A stretch of DNA of 46,513 nucleotides from JBJHAX01 sp050480705. Its GTDB lineage: Bacteria; Actinomycetota; Nitriliruptoria; Nitriliruptorales; Nitriliruptoraceae. Below, piece after piece: positions 17,050-26,562 of the stretch. The stretch is from the NCBI GenBank assembly GCA_050480705.1, contig JBJHAX010000017.1, positions 1 to 46,513 on the forward strand. Direction: 5' to 3'. How positions within the stretch are numbered: the stretch's first letter is position 1; each line of letters begins with the position of its first letter. Made by a program: the position numbers and the translations under genes. The notes under the pieces were generated by a model. It was not told where the DNA came from. It worked only from the letters and a program-made list of their open reading frames with translations, and searched no databases.

Positions 17050-17556
17050 TCACACGATTCCGGTGCCGGACGGACAACCGAGCATCTGGACGGTGTCACC
17101 TCGACGAACGACACCCTCCGCCTCGACACGTGCGTAGACCCGACTCGCACCGGGATGGCGGTTCTGGTCGACACGCTTGATGTCACCATCGGCGAACGAC
17201 GCCGCGATCTTGCTGCAGGGAGGGGTGAAGCTCACGATCTCGACGACGAGCTCGTCACCGATCGCCAGGCGAACACCGGGACCGACGAGGTCCCAGGCGA
17301 TCGCCTCGATGGTGAGGTTCTCACCCGCCGAGCCCGGATGGACACCGTGGCCTTCCCTGCGCAAGGCACTGATCACCTCGGCCGACCACAGGCAGACGGC
17401 ACGGTCGGGGCCCCCGTGGTGGCGCAGGTCATGTTGCTGATCACCGGCAAGGCCCGACCTGGTGACGCGTGCGTGCTCGACGGGGAGCTTGGGCACGCCG
17501 CCGGCGGAGACACTCACCTGGACGACGCGGCCGGTCGTTCCCACGTCAGCGCTCAC
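17050..17556 (-). CDS. MOSC-domain protein
   Basis: 168-aa protein with the beta-barrel MOSC fold: GRVVQVSVSAGGVPKLPVEHARV at the start, then GDQQHDLRHHGGPDRAVCLW and the conserved cysteine region SFTPPCSKIAASF. MOSC proteins bind sulfur or molybdenum cofactor and reduce N-hydroxylated compounds or carry sulfur (YiiM/YuaD group). The GTG start at 17556 overlaps the end of the histidine kinase gene by 11 bp; GTG 17583 is an alternative. Confidence 0.87.
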   Translation of the reverse strand: MSADVGTTGRVVQVSVSAGGVPKLPVEHARVTRSGLAGDQQHDLRHHGGPDRAVCLWSAEVISALRREGHGVHPGSAGENLTIEAIAWDLVGPGVRLAIGDELVVEIVSFTPPCSKIAASFADGDIKRVDQNRHPGASRVYARVEAEGVVRRGDTVQMLGCPSGTGIV

Positions 17557-19459
17557 GGCCGCGGCGCGCCGTGACAGCGTCACCCGGCAGGGTGTCGGCC
17601 GAGATCCTGTGCAGGGTGAAGGTCACCCGTGCACCTCCGAGCGGGCTGTCGGAGATGTGGACGTCGCCTCCGTGACGCTCGACCACGCGCGACACGATCG
17701 ACAACCCGAGACCGCTGCCATGGCCCTCACCGGACGCACCGCCGCGTTCGAACGATCCGAGCACCCGTTCGCGATCCGCGACAGGGATCCCGCTGCCAGC
17801 GTCGTCGACATGCACCGCAACGAGCCCATCACCGACGTCTTCGGCCGACACGTGGATACGGACCAAGACGTCTGCCGCGTGGTATTTCGCGGCGTTCTCG
17901 AGCAGGTTGAACAGGACCTGGGTGAGCAGGACGCCGTCGCCCTCCGCGGCGCCGAGTTCATCCCAGGAGGCCACGTCAGCGAGCCCCAGCTGGAGCACGG
18001 CGTCAGCAACGACCTCGTCGAGCTCGACCCGGCGCATCTCGAGCGGCTGGCCTGTCGTGCGAAGCAGCGCGATCAGCCCGTCGAGAAGTCGCTGGACCCG
18101 GTCGGTCGCGGCGAGACCACGCTGCAGCAACTCGCGGCGCTGCGCCTCGTCAGTGACCCTGCCCTGCTCGAGGGTCTCGAGCAGACCGCGGGCCGTCGCA
18201 AGCGGCGAGCGCAGGTCGTGCGCCATCGCGTGGGTCAGCACCTCGAGATCCGCGTAGCGATGCTCGAGTTCGGCCTTGTCGCGCTGGATCGTCGCGGTCA
18301 TCGCGTTGAATGCAGCGGCGAGCTCGCCGAGCTCGCCCGGGGCAGCGGTGTCGGCGTACGCCTCTCCCCCTTGCTGCACCTCACGTGCGGTGTCACGCAG
18401 CGAGCGGATCGGACGGGTGAGCGCCCGGGCAGCGAGCAGTGCGACGACGACCGCGATCGCGGCGACACCTGCCGTCGTCACCATCATCACCCGCGAGCCC
18501 GCCTCCACCGGTGCGAGCAGTTCATCCCGTTCGACTGCGACGAGCAGGCCGAGATCGAAACCGTCGTGGTGGCGCGTCGCCGCCATCACCTCGACACCAC
18601 GCCCATCGACCGCATCGACGAACGATGTGTCCTCGCCACGCAGCGCGACGGCGGCGAGCGCCTTCACACGGTCGCCCGCGACGGGCAGTGTGTAGCCGGC
18701 ACATTGATCGACGTGTCCGGGTGTCGCCACCAACGTCACCGGCTCAGCGCCCTCGTCTCGATGGAACACGCACGTCACAGCACCGAGTCGGCCAATATCG
18801 CCGCCCGTCGGATCGTCAGCGCGCACGAGGTTCGGCGGCGCCATGTCGATCAGGGCGACGGCGATCGGCGCACCTTCGTGTTCGAGCAGCGCCGCCACCC
18901 ACCAGTGCGCCCCGAAGTCCGGATCGACGACGATCCTCGACGTGGCTGCCTCATCGTCGAGGTCGCCGAGCATCGTCTCGATCGACGGGCGCATCCGCAT
19001 GGACCGCGCGGTCGTCGTCGCGACGAGCTCACCATCGAGATCGGTGATCACGACCGCGTGCAGGCCGTCGGTCGCGTTCGTCGCGTCGTCGAGGATGCGC
19101 CTGAGCCGCAGCTCGACCGACGGCGCCGCCTCGCCCGCCAGAATGGTGGCGATGTCCTCACGCATCTGGGTGCGGCTGACGATCAGTGCGAGTTTGTCCT
19201 TGACCGACTCGTTGAACTGGTCGACGTGGCCGAGCCGCGCGTCGGCGAGCGTGTCGAGCTGCACCATCGCCTGCTCGGTGAGCGCGCGAGCTTGTGCACG
19301 GATGAGGATCGCTCCAAGGACGACGATCGGGCCGACGGACGCCACGAGCAGCCCGATGGCCGTCGGCCACACGAGGGCGCGACGCCACGGTCGCGGTGAA
19401 CGATGCGCTCGCGGTTGCACGAGCAACCCACCCCCAGTTGGTCTGCGAGTCCGGCTCAC
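17546..19459 (-). CDS. Sensor histidine kinase with extracytoplasmic domain (orphan)
   Basis: 637-aa membrane sensor kinase. TM1 (about 30-53), an extracytoplasmic sensor region of about 270 residues (Cache-like by layout only), TM2 (about 325-348), a HAMP linker, then the dimerisation/phosphoacceptor helix with THAMAHDLRSPLA (His414). The ATPase domain follows with the N box LLENAAKYH, DDAGSGIP and GSGLGLSIV. No response regulator gene is adjacent, so the partner must be elsewhere. Divergent from the ABC exporter gene at 19631. Confidence 0.9.
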   Translation of the reverse strand: MSRTRRPTGGGLLVQPRAHRSPRPWRRALVWPTAIGLLVASVGPIVVLGAILIRAQARALTEQAMVQLDTLADARLGHVDQFNESVKDKLALIVSRTQMREDIATILAGEAAPSVELRLRRILDDATNATDGLHAVVITDLDGELVATTTARSMRMRPSIETMLGDLDDEAATSRIVVDPDFGAHWWVAALLEHEGAPIAVALIDMAPPNLVRADDPTGGDIGRLGAVTCVFHRDEGAEPVTLVATPGHVDQCAGYTLPVAGDRVKALAAVALRGEDTSFVDAVDGRGVEVMAATRHHDGFDLGLLVAVERDELLAPVEAGSRVMMVTTAGVAAIAVVVALLAARALTRPIRSLRDTAREVQQGGEAYADTAAPGELGELAAAFNAMTATIQRDKAELEHRYADLEVLTHAMAHDLRSPLATARGLLETLEQGRVTDEAQRRELLQRGLAATDRVQRLLDGLIALLRTTGQPLEMRRVELDEVVADAVLQLGLADVASWDELGAAEGDGVLLTQVLFNLLENAAKYHAADVLVRIHVSAEDVGDGLVAVHVDDAGSGIPVADRERVLGSFERGGASGEGHGSGLGLSIVSRVVERHGGDVHISDSPLGGARVTFTLHRISADTLPGDAVTARRGRER

Positions 19460-19630
19460 CGTGCACCTGGGCCCGTGAAGGAGGCACGCTACATCATCGT
19501 CTGCGACGGTTCGTGTACCGGGCGTTGGCGCAGGCGGTCACGGCGACGTCAAACTCGGACTCATCGGGCGAGCGACGTCGCTGCGATGCGAGCCAATAGC
19601 CTCGAGCCACGACCAACGAGGAGGACGTGC

Positions 19631-20548
19631 GTGCTGGAAGCCTCCGGTCTGGCGAAGCGCTACGGCGAAGTCACCGCACTCGACGGCCTGTCGCTCACCG
19701 CTCGTCCGGGACGGTTGCTCGGATTTCTCGGTCCGAACGGCGCCGGCAAGACGACCACCATCCGCGCGATCTTCGGACTGGTCCGGCCCGACGCGGGTTC
19801 GATCACCTGGCGCGAACGACCGGTCGCGGCGCAGGACCTCACGACGTGGGGCTACCTGCCCGAACAACGTGGCCTGTACCCCCGCATGGGTGTGGCCCGC
19901 CAGTTGCGATTTCTTGCTCGTCTGCACGGTCTCGACCGTGTCCACGCCGCCGACGCCGCCGACCGATGGCTCACGACACTCGGCCTGTCCGCACGCGCCG
20001 ACGAGAATCTCACGCAGTTGTCGCACGGCAATCAGCAACGGATCCAGTTCGCTGCTGCGCTGATCCACGAGCCCGAGCTCATCGTGCTCGACGAGCCGTT
20101 CAACGGTCTCGACCCGATCGGCATCGAAGCGTTCGGCGCCATCCTGCGTGAACGCGCACAGGCCGGCGCAACCATCATCGTCTCGAGTCATCAGCTCGAC
20201 CTCGTCGAGGGGTTGTGCGACGACGTCGTCATCATCGCCGGTGGGCGCGACCGTCTCGCGGGGACGTTGGACGACGTGCGTCGCGCCGCCGGATGGCAGA
20301 CGGTCCGGCTGCGTCTCGCCGGGGGGGTGCCGCCCGGGCCTCTTCCAGGTGCGACCCCGGTCGCGACGAGCAACGGGGCCACGACCTTCAGGGTCTCCCT
20401 CGACATCGACGCCCGCCTCCTGCTCGAGCAGGTCGAGGGAACGATCGAGCGTTTCTCGCTGGAGCCGCCCCGGCTGTCCGAACTGTTCCTCGATGTGGTC
20501 GGGACGAACGTGTCCGTGCACGACCTCGACGGTGAGGAGGTTCGGTGA
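19631..20548 (+). CDS. ABC transporter ATP-binding protein (NatA-like)
   Basis: 305-aa ATPase of an ABC-2 type exporter. Walker A GPNGAGKTT, Q-loop LPEQRGLYPRMG, signature LSHGNQQR, Walker B LIVLDEPFNGLDP and the switch SSHQLD are intact. A C-terminal domain of about 85 residues is typical of NatA/DrrA-type subunits. Start is GTG 19631 with GAGGAGG about 7 nt upstream. The stop overlaps the permease GTG (GTGA), so the two are coupled. Confidence 0.92.
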   Translation: MLEASGLAKRYGEVTALDGLSLTARPGRLLGFLGPNGAGKTTTIRAIFGLVRPDAGSITWRERPVAAQDLTTWGYLPEQRGLYPRMGVARQLRFLARLHGLDRVHAADAADRWLTTLGLSARADENLTQLSHGNQQRIQFAAALIHEPELIVLDEPFNGLDPIGIEAFGAILRERAQAGATIIVSSHQLDLVEGLCDDVVIIAGGRDRLAGTLDDVRRAAGWQTVRLRLAGGVPPGPLPGATPVATSNGATTFRVSLDIDARLLLEQVEGTIERFSLEPPRLSELFLDVVGTNVSVHDLDGEEVR

Positions 20549-21747
20549 GCGGGAACGACGCGATCCGGATCGTCGCCATCCGCGAGGCCGGTGACCGACT
20601 CCGCAACCGGGCGTTCGTCGTCGGCACACTGCTCGTCTGGATGCTTGTGGTCGCAGCCGTCACCCTGCCGGCGCTCGTCGGCGGTGACGGTCCAGAGCGG
20701 TACCGCCTCGCCCTCGCCGCCGATGTCGACGACACGCTGCGAGACACGTTGCAGCGCACCCACGTCGAGGGCGTCACGGTCGAGGTGGTCGGGCTCGTGC
20801 AGCTCGGTGGCGAGGATGCGGTCGGCGAGCTGCTCGAACAGGGCCAGGCCGACGCCGTTCTGCTCGATGAACACCGGCTGATGGCCACCGACGCGACCGT
20901 GGCGCCGGGCCTGGCCGCGTTCGTCGACTCCGCACTTCGACGACACGCGATCAGCGAGCGTCTCGAGGCTCTCGGCGTCGACGGACAGCAGGTCGACGGT
21001 CTGCTCACCGACCTGCCGTCAGCGACCCATGTGGGTCTCGACGGCTCTGCGACGTCGCGCAACATCGAAGATGCGATCATGGCGATCGCCACGACCATCC
21101 TGCTGTTCCTCGCGATTCAGATCAACGGCTCCTCGCTGCTCACCGGCGCGATCGAGGAGAAGTCGAACCGTGTCGTCGAGGTGCTGCTCGGAGCGGTGCG
21201 GCCCCGGCAGCTGCTCGCAGGCAAACTCATCGCTTCGACGTTGATCGCAGTCGCGCAGACGACACTGCTCGTCGGCTCAGCGCTGATCGCGAATCGCCTG
21301 GTCGGCGGGGCCGCCCTGCCTGCGGTCACCGGCAGCGTCGTCACCGTAACCCTCGCGATGCTCGTGTTCGGGTTCCTGCTGTACGCGGCGCTCTACACCG
21401 TCGCAGGCTCGATGGCCTCGTCGATCGAGGACGCGCAGGCAATCGCCGGTCCTCTGGCGATCGCGGTCGTGGCCACCTATGTCGCGGTGGTCTTCGCCGT
21501 CGTTCCCGCGCCGGGTGGCACCGTGGCGCGTGTGCTGACCATGCTGCCACCCACGGCGCCGTTCACGGTGCCCGCACGTGTGGCACTCGACGCCATCCCG
21601 CCGTGGGAGGTCGCCGCAGCGTTCGTCGCCGTAGCAGCCGGAACGATCGCGGCGGTGCGAATCGGCGCGCGCCTGTACGCGACGACGTTGCTTGCCGGGG
21701 GCAGGATGCGCTGGCGTGAAGCGTGGCGCGGCGAGATGATCCGCTGA
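20545..21747 (+). CDS. ABC-2 type permease (NatB-like)
   Basis: 400-aa membrane subunit for the preceding ATPase. TM1 (about 25-45), a large extracytoplasmic domain (about 46-175), then five to six membrane helices to the C-terminus, with EEKSNRVVEVLLGAVRPRQLLAGK between TM2 and TM3, the conserved loop of the NatB/YhaP group. The substrate is unknown; the family exports sodium, antibiotics or peptides. Confidence 0.9.
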   Translation: MSGNDAIRIVAIREAGDRLRNRAFVVGTLLVWMLVVAAVTLPALVGGDGPERYRLALAADVDDTLRDTLQRTHVEGVTVEVVGLVQLGGEDAVGELLEQGQADAVLLDEHRLMATDATVAPGLAAFVDSALRRHAISERLEALGVDGQQVDGLLTDLPSATHVGLDGSATSRNIEDAIMAIATTILLFLAIQINGSSLLTGAIEEKSNRVVEVLLGAVRPRQLLAGKLIASTLIAVAQTTLLVGSALIANRLVGGAALPAVTGSVVTVTLAMLVFGFLLYAALYTVAGSMASSIEDAQAIAGPLAIAVVATYVAVVFAVVPAPGGTVARVLTMLPPTAPFTVPARVALDAIPPWEVAAAFVAVAAGTIAAVRIGARLYATTLLAGGRMRWREAWRGEMIR

Positions 21748-21807
21748 CCGGGGTGCAACCGTCCGGCGGATCGACACGTCCAACCGTGCGACGAAAGGCA
21801 CAGGCAC

Positions 21808-22224
21808 ATGGGCACGAGATCGATGATTCGCACCTGGTCCACACGCGCGGCCGCAACGATCGCGGCGACCGCGCTGCTCGCCGCGTGCACATCCGGCAAC
21901 GGCGATCTGGACCCACCTGCGGGAGTCGACGAGCCCGGCGGCGACGTCGTCGACGAGGAGCCGGAGACCGATCCGTTCGAGGACTTCGACCATGCCGAGG
22001 CACGCAAGGCGGCCGAGGCACTGCTCGGCATCGCCGAGGGCGATTTCGAGGAGTCACCCGAGCGCCGGGTCGTACGGCGCGGCGACGAGGAGTTCGCCGT
22101 CACCATGGACCTGCGCCCCGGACGCCAGAACGTCGAACTCGACGACGACGGCTCCGGCACCTACGTCATCACCCGGGTGACCGTGGAGACCCCCGACGGC
22201 AAGGACCCAATCGTCGTCGAATGA
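21808..22224 (+). CDS. Predicted lipoprotein, unknown function
   Basis: 138-aa protein with a lipoprotein signal peptide: Arg-containing N-terminus, hydrophobic core and lipobox LLAAC (Cys about residue 27), then a very acidic linker and a small domain (VVRRGDEEFAVTMDLRPGRQNVELDDDGSGTYVITRVTVETPDG). The family is not recognised. It may accompany the ABC exporter 60 bp upstream. Confidence 0.75.
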   Translation: MGTRSMIRTWSTRAAATIAATALLAACTSGNGDLDPPAGVDEPGGDVVDEEPETDPFEDFDHAEARKAAEALLGIAEGDFEESPERRVVRRGDEEFAVTMDLRPGRQNVELDDDGSGTYVITRVTVETPDGKDPIVVE

Positions 22225-22319
22225 CGCCGGCGGAGCAACGTGGCATACCCTGCGCGATGCCGGCCGGGACCTGCCCGCAGGCTCGGACCCTTGCACCCGA
22301 GATCAGGTCGAGTCCACGC

Positions 22320-22700
22320 ATGCGCCGAACCCTCATGAAGTCGAAGCTGCACCACGCACGTGTCACACAGGCCGACCTCCACTACGTCGGATCGATCACG
22401 ATCGACCGGGAGCTGATGGAGGCGGCGGATCTGCTCGAGAACGAGAAGGTCCAGGTTGTCGTGCTCGAGACCGGCGCGCGTCTCGAGACCTACGTGATCG
22501 CAGACAGCCCGGGAAGCCGGACGATCTGCCTCAATGGCGCAGCGGCGCGGCTTGCCCAGCCCGGCGACACGGTGATCATCATCAGCTACGCCGAACTCGA
22601 CGACAGAGAGGCCAAGGCATGGGTGCCGACGGTGCTCGTGCTCGACGAGCACAACGACATTGTCGGCACCGGCCCCGAGATCCACGGCATGACCGCATAG
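22320..22700 (+). CDS. panD: Aspartate 1-decarboxylase
   Basis: Makes beta-alanine from aspartate for pantothenate and CoA. The 126-aa proenzyme begins MRRTLMKSKLHHARVTQADLHYVGSITID; self-cleavage between Gly and Ser in YVGS would create the pyruvoyl cofactor. The nucleotide region ends with VIIISYAELDDREAKAWVPTVLVLDEHN, typical for PanD. A start five codons later (ATG 22335) is possible. No panB or panC adjoins. Confidence 0.94.
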   Translation: MRRTLMKSKLHHARVTQADLHYVGSITIDRELMEAADLLENEKVQVVVLETGARLETYVIADSPGSRTICLNGAAARLAQPGDTVIIISYAELDDREAKAWVPTVLVLDEHNDIVGTGPEIHGMTA

Positions 22701-22758
22701 ACGAGGCGTGGGCGCGCAACGCAGCGTCGTGCAGCGCCCGCCGACACAGGCACACCCG

Positions 22759-23220
22759 TCACGTGCGTTCGACGGCCTCGATGAGCCGCGCGCAGATCCG
22801 TTCGAGTGTTGCGACGTCGTCGGGTTCGAGCGCATCGAACACCAGCCGTCGGACCGTCTCAACGTGATCGGGTGCCGCATCGACGATCTTCGACCATCCC
22901 TCGTCGGTCAGTATGGCGAGGTTGGCGCGCGCGTCATCGGGGCAACGTTCACGGACGACGAATCCGCGCCGCTCGAGGCGCGTGACCACGTGCGACAGAC
23001 GCGACAACGACGCGTTTGCCTGGCCAGCCAGCTGGCTGAGCCGCAACGTGCGTTGTGGGCTCTCGCTCAGTAGCGCCAGCACCCAGTACTCGAAATGGGA
23101 CAGATCCGAGGAGCGGTGCAACTGCTGCTCGAGCGCCGCGGGCAGCTTGAGCAATACCGCCGCCAGCGCACGCCACGCACGCTGTTCGTCGGCATCCAGC
23201 CACCGGGTCGAGGGGGTCAT
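22759..23220 (-). CDS. MarR-family transcriptional regulator
   Basis: 153-aa winged-helix repressor: recognition-helix region LSQLAGQANASLSRLSHVVTRLERRGFVVRERCPDDARANLAILTDEG with the conserved DxR wing. It is divergent from the yceI-type gene, the usual arrangement for a MarR protein controlling its neighbour. No Shine-Dalgarno; a TAGAGT box about 6 nt before the ATG suggests a leaderless transcript. Confidence 0.9.
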   Translation of the reverse strand: MTPSTRWLDADEQRAWRALAAVLLKLPAALEQQLHRSSDLSHFEYWVLALLSESPQRTLRLSQLAGQANASLSRLSHVVTRLERRGFVVRERCPDDARANLAILTDEGWSKIVDAAPDHVETVRRLVFDALEPDDVATLERICARLIEAVERT

Positions 23221-23244
23221 GCGACAACTCTAGCACACCTTTAC

Positions 23245-23279
23245 TTGACGCTTCATCTATCTCTCGGTATTGTTGAAGC
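23245..23279 (+). promoter_or_regulatory. Promoter and probable MarR operator upstream of the yceI-family gene
   Basis: -35 TTGACG (23245-23250), 17-bp spacer, -10 TATTGT (23268-23273). The promoter lies within an inverted repeat GCTTCA (23250-23255) / TGAAGC (23274-23279), so a repressor bound there would block it. Position between the divergent marR and yceI genes supports control by the MarR protein. Confidence 0.6.
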
Positions 23280-23317
23280 TGCAATCAATGCTCCCCCTAC
23301 CCTTTGAAGGAGCTTCC

Positions 23318-23881
23318 ATGACAACCGCGCTCGAAACCTCCCTTGACCAGCTGACGGGAACCTGGGACGTCGATGCGTCGCATTCACACCTCGGCTTCGT
23401 CGCCCGTCACGCGATGGTCGCACGCGTGCGCGGCGCTTTCGACACCGTCGAAGGTGCGCTGCACCTCGACGGTGAGAACCCCACCCGCTCCTCCGCGGAC
23501 CTCACGATCGACGTCGCAAGTGTCGACACGGGCGACGCGCAGCGTGACGAGCACCTGCGCAGCCCCGACTTCTTCGACGCCGAGCAGTTCCCGACGATCA
23601 CCTTCTCGTCCACCGGAATCGAACAGCTCGACGACACGGACTTCCGAGTCACGGGTGACCTCACCATTCGCGACGTCACCCGACCGGTCAGTTTCGAGCT
23701 GGTGTTCAACGGTGGCGCCGTCGATCCGTTCGGCAACGAGCGTGTCGGCTTCGAAGGCGAGCTCACGGTCGACCGCAGCGACTGGGGCCTGACCTGGAAC
23801 GCAGCGCTGGAAGCCGGCGGCGTTCTGGTCGGTGACCGCGTCAAGCTCGAGCTCGAGGTTGGCGCCGTCAAGCGCAGCTGA
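23318..23881 (+). CDS. YceI-family lipocalin-like protein
   Basis: 187-aa protein with the YceI fold: GTWDVDASHSHLGFVARHAMVARVRGAFDTVEG at the start, DLTIDVASVDTGDAQRDEHLRSPDFFDAEQFPTITF in the middle, and DWGLTWNAALEAGGVLVGDRVKLELEV at the end. Family members bind polyprenoid or quinone-like lipids. No signal peptide, so probably cytoplasmic, as in many actinobacteria. ATG 23318 has AAGGAG 5 nt upstream. Likely regulated by the divergent MarR gene. Confidence 0.92.
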   Translation: MTTALETSLDQLTGTWDVDASHSHLGFVARHAMVARVRGAFDTVEGALHLDGENPTRSSADLTIDVASVDTGDAQRDEHLRSPDFFDAEQFPTITFSSTGIEQLDDTDFRVTGDLTIRDVTRPVSFELVFNGGAVDPFGNERVGFEGELTVDRSDWGLTWNAALEAGGVLVGDRVKLELEVGAVKRS

Positions 23882-23920
23882 GGGTCCTTCGAAACTCGCC
23901 GTTCACCGCGGCGACGCCGC

Positions 23921-23956
23921 ACGAGGTCCGGGCCGTGAACCAGGCCCGGACCTCGT
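23921..23956. terminator. Strong hairpin between convergent genes
   Basis: Perfect 14-bp stem (ACGAGGTCCGGGCC / GGCCCGGACCTCGT) with an 8-nt loop, 40 bp after the yceI stop and 70 bp after the aldo-keto reductase stop. Likely a bidirectional terminator, although no T-run follows on either strand. Confidence 0.65.
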
Positions 23957-24025
23957 CACGCCGACGCAAGGTCACGCCAACGCGAGCTCACGCCTGAGTG
24001 GGCGACGGATCCGCGCGGGACTGCT

Positions 24026-24961
24026 CTAGGACGTTGCGGCGTGTTCGATGCGGTCGATCTCAGCCCGCTCATCGTCCGTCAAGCGCCACGACGACGATGC
24101 GATGTTCGCCTCGATCTGTTGTGGGCGGGTCACACCCGCGATCACCGACGCAACCTCGTCATGGCTGAGCAGCCATCCGAAGGCGAGCTCGAGCAACGTG
24201 CGTCCCTGCGCCTGCACGAAGTCGGCGAGTCGTTCGACATGCGCGAGCAGCGCGTCGTCGAACATGTCGCGTCCCCCAGCCACGGGATTCTGGCGCAACC
24301 GCTCCTGACCCCTGGTTGCGCCGTCCTTGCGGTACTTGCCGGTGAGCAGCCCCGCCGCGAGCGGGTAGTAGGGCAGCACAGCGAGTTCGTTACGACGAAC
24401 GGCATCGAGGACTCCGTCCCGCTCTGCGTCTCGCATCAGCAGGCTGAAGTTGAACTGAGCCGAGACAAACGTGCCCGCACCGGCCGCCTCGTCGATCTCG
24501 GAGCCCGACAGGTTCGAGTGGCCGATCTGGCGGACCTTGCCCTGCTCGACCAACTCCTCGAGGGCGCCGACGGTCTCGGCAACAGGTGTCGCCGGATCAG
24601 GTTGGTGGAGCTGATACAGGTCGATGTGATCGACGCCCAGCCTCCGCAGGCTGTCCTCGCATGCCTGGCGGACCCAGCGGGCCGACGCACCACGCCGCTG
24701 CGGGTCGCCGGCCATCTCCATTCCGAACTTCGTCGCGATGACCGCCTCGCCGCGACGGCCAGCGAGTGCACGGCCGAGCAGCGTCTCGCTCAGCCCGTTG
24801 CGATCGCCGTAGACATCGGCGGTGTCGAAGAAGTTGACACCCGAATCCAACGCATGGTTGACGATGGCAGCCGTCTGCTCAGCGTCGGTATAGCGACCGA
24901 ACGTATTGCATCCGATTCCGACCTCGGACACCTCGAGCGGTCCGATGCGGCGCGTTCGCAC
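24026..24961 (-). CDS. Aldo/keto reductase
   Basis: 311-aa NADPH-dependent oxidoreductase with a TIM-barrel. Catalytic tetrad visible: Asp46 and Tyr51 in NFFDTADVYG, Lys78 in ATKFG, His119 in YQLHQPD. The C-terminal NADP-binding segment VIAGVTRPQQIEAN is present. Resembles the YajO/Tas-like group. Physiological substrate unknown. Confidence 0.92.
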   Translation of the reverse strand: MRTRRIGPLEVSEVGIGCNTFGRYTDAEQTAAIVNHALDSGVNFFDTADVYGDRNGLSETLLGRALAGRRGEAVIATKFGMEMAGDPQRRGASARWVRQACEDSLRRLGVDHIDLYQLHQPDPATPVAETVGALEELVEQGKVRQIGHSNLSGSEIDEAAGAGTFVSAQFNFSLLMRDAERDGVLDAVRRNELAVLPYYPLAAGLLTGKYRKDGATRGQERLRQNPVAGGRDMFDDALLAHVERLADFVQAQGRTLLELAFGWLLSHDEVASVIAGVTRPQQIEANIASSSWRLTDDERAEIDRIEHAATS

Positions 24962-25095
24962 GGTGGCTCCTCGTCGTCAGATACGGCACGGTCGGTCCGT
25001 CGCTTCCACGCGGCCCACCCGGCCAGCGAGGCTACTGCGCGCGCTACCGTCTGCGCGATGCAACGGCGGCAATGCCACCTGGCCACGGAGGTCCC

Positions 25096-25920
25096 ATGAG
25101 CGATCTCGACGAGATCCTGGCAGGCGTCGAAACGTGGGAACCCGACACGGTCGCGGTGGGCGTCACCGGACCGGACGCCACCATCGCCACCCACGGTCCC
25201 GTGGAGCGTGTGTTCGCGCTGGCGTCGGTAACCAAGCCGATCACGGCCTATGCGGTCCTCACCGCGGTCCACCACGGGCTCATCGGCCTCGACGAGCCGG
25301 CCGGCCCCAACGACGGATCGACGGTCCGCCACCTTCTGGCACACGCCGGCGGCCTCCCGATGGAGGTTGACGGCGGCCCACTGACCGCGGTGGAGCGTCG
25401 CCGCGTGTACTCGAACTGGGGGTTCGAGCTGCTGGGCGAACTGGTCGCGCAACGGGCCGGCATGCCGTTCGCGACGCATCTCGACCACGATGTGCTCGCG
25501 CCGTTGCAGATGGAAGCCACCGTGCTCGACGGATCGCCTGCCAAGGACGGGCACGGCACGGTTGACGACCTGCTCGCGTTCGCACGCGAACTGCTCGCAC
25601 CGTCGCTGCTCGACGAGCAGCTGCACGAACAGGCGACGAATGTCGCCTTTCCCGACCTCGACGGCGTCCTGCCCGGATTCGGGCGCCAGACACCCAACGA
25701 CTGGGGACTGGGATTCGAGATCCGCGGTGACAAGTCGCCGCACTGGACGGGCGCATCCCTCGCGCCGACCACGTTCGGCCACTTCGGTCAGTCCGGATCG
25801 TTCCTGTGGGTCGACCCCACACGCCGTATCGCCTGTGCCGGCCTCGCGGACGAGCCTTTCGGTCGCTGGGCGTCCGAGACGTGGCCGGGATTCTTCGACG
25901 ACATCGTCGCAGCGCTGTGA
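25096..25920 (+). CDS. Serine beta-lactamase-family hydrolase
   Basis: 274-aa class C beta-lactamase/esterase-like enzyme. SxxK is SVTK (Ser44-Lys47) and the YxN motif is YSN (105-107). The third motif is HFGQSGS near the end, replacing KTG, as in many esterases and peptidases of the family. No signal peptide, so cytoplasmic and probably not an antibiotic-resistance enzyme. ATG 25096 has GGAGG 4 nt upstream; the earlier in-frame ATG at 25072 would add eight residues. Confidence 0.87.
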   Translation: MSDLDEILAGVETWEPDTVAVGVTGPDATIATHGPVERVFALASVTKPITAYAVLTAVHHGLIGLDEPAGPNDGSTVRHLLAHAGGLPMEVDGGPLTAVERRRVYSNWGFELLGELVAQRAGMPFATHLDHDVLAPLQMEATVLDGSPAKDGHGTVDDLLAFARELLAPSLLDEQLHEQATNVAFPDLDGVLPGFGRQTPNDWGLGFEIRGDKSPHWTGASLAPTTFGHFGQSGSFLWVDPTRRIACAGLADEPFGRWASETWPGFFDDIVAAL

Positions 25921-25971
25921 CCGCAGCGCTCGCGCCTCGTTCGCATGCCGCTCATCACCCAGCGTGCGCCG

Positions 25972-26562
25972 TCAGCTCGTCAACACGTCGCGCAGTTGAC
26001 GAAACGCTGCGCCGCGGTGGCTGAGCGCATCCTTCTCGTCGGGTGACAGTTCCGCGTTGGTGTGCTGGCCGCCGGCGGCGACACTCACGAAGTGGGGGTC
26101 GTACCCGAAGCCGTTCGAACCGCGCGGCGTGTCGACGATCCGTCCCTCCATCACGCCCCGCACGACGACGTCAGCACCGTCCGGATGCACCAGAGCCGCC
26201 GCGCATACGAACCGGGCAGTGCGCCGGCCATCGGGCACCCCGGCGAGTTCACGGATCAGCCGGGCGTTGTTCGCCGCGTCGTCGGAGGGCTCACCGGCGA
26301 AACGCGCCGACCGCACGCCCGGCGCACCACCGAGGGCGTCGACCTCCAGCCCCGAGTCGGCCGCGATCGCCGGCAAACCGGTCGCACGCATGCACGCGCG
26401 CGCCTTGATCAACGCGTTCTCCTCGAAGGTCACCCCGTGCTCGACCGGCGGGGCGAGTCCGAAGACATCCATCGCGATGAGCTCGACCGCAAGATCGGCC
26501 AGAATCGCGCGGATCTCGCTGAGCTTGCCCGGGTTCGCGGTCGCGACGACGATGCGACTCAC
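25972..26562 (-). CDS. rdgB: XTP/dITP pyrophosphatase (RdgB/HAM1)
   Basis: House-cleaning nucleotidase that hydrolyses ITP, dITP and XTP. From GTG 26562 it is 196 aa: VVATANPGKLSEI, FEENALIKARA, ADSGLEVDALGGAPGVRSARF and GSNGFGYDPHF are the family blocks. GTG overlaps the stop of rph (GTGA). rph-rdgB adjacency is the mycobacterial order. Confidence 0.94.
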   Translation of the reverse strand: MSRIVVATANPGKLSEIRAILADLAVELIAMDVFGLAPPVEHGVTFEENALIKARACMRATGLPAIAADSGLEVDALGGAPGVRSARFAGEPSDDAANNARLIRELAGVPDGRRTARFVCAAALVHPDGADVVVRGVMEGRIVDTPRGSNGFGYDPHFVSVAAGGQHTNAELSPDEKDALSHRGAAFRQLRDVLTS

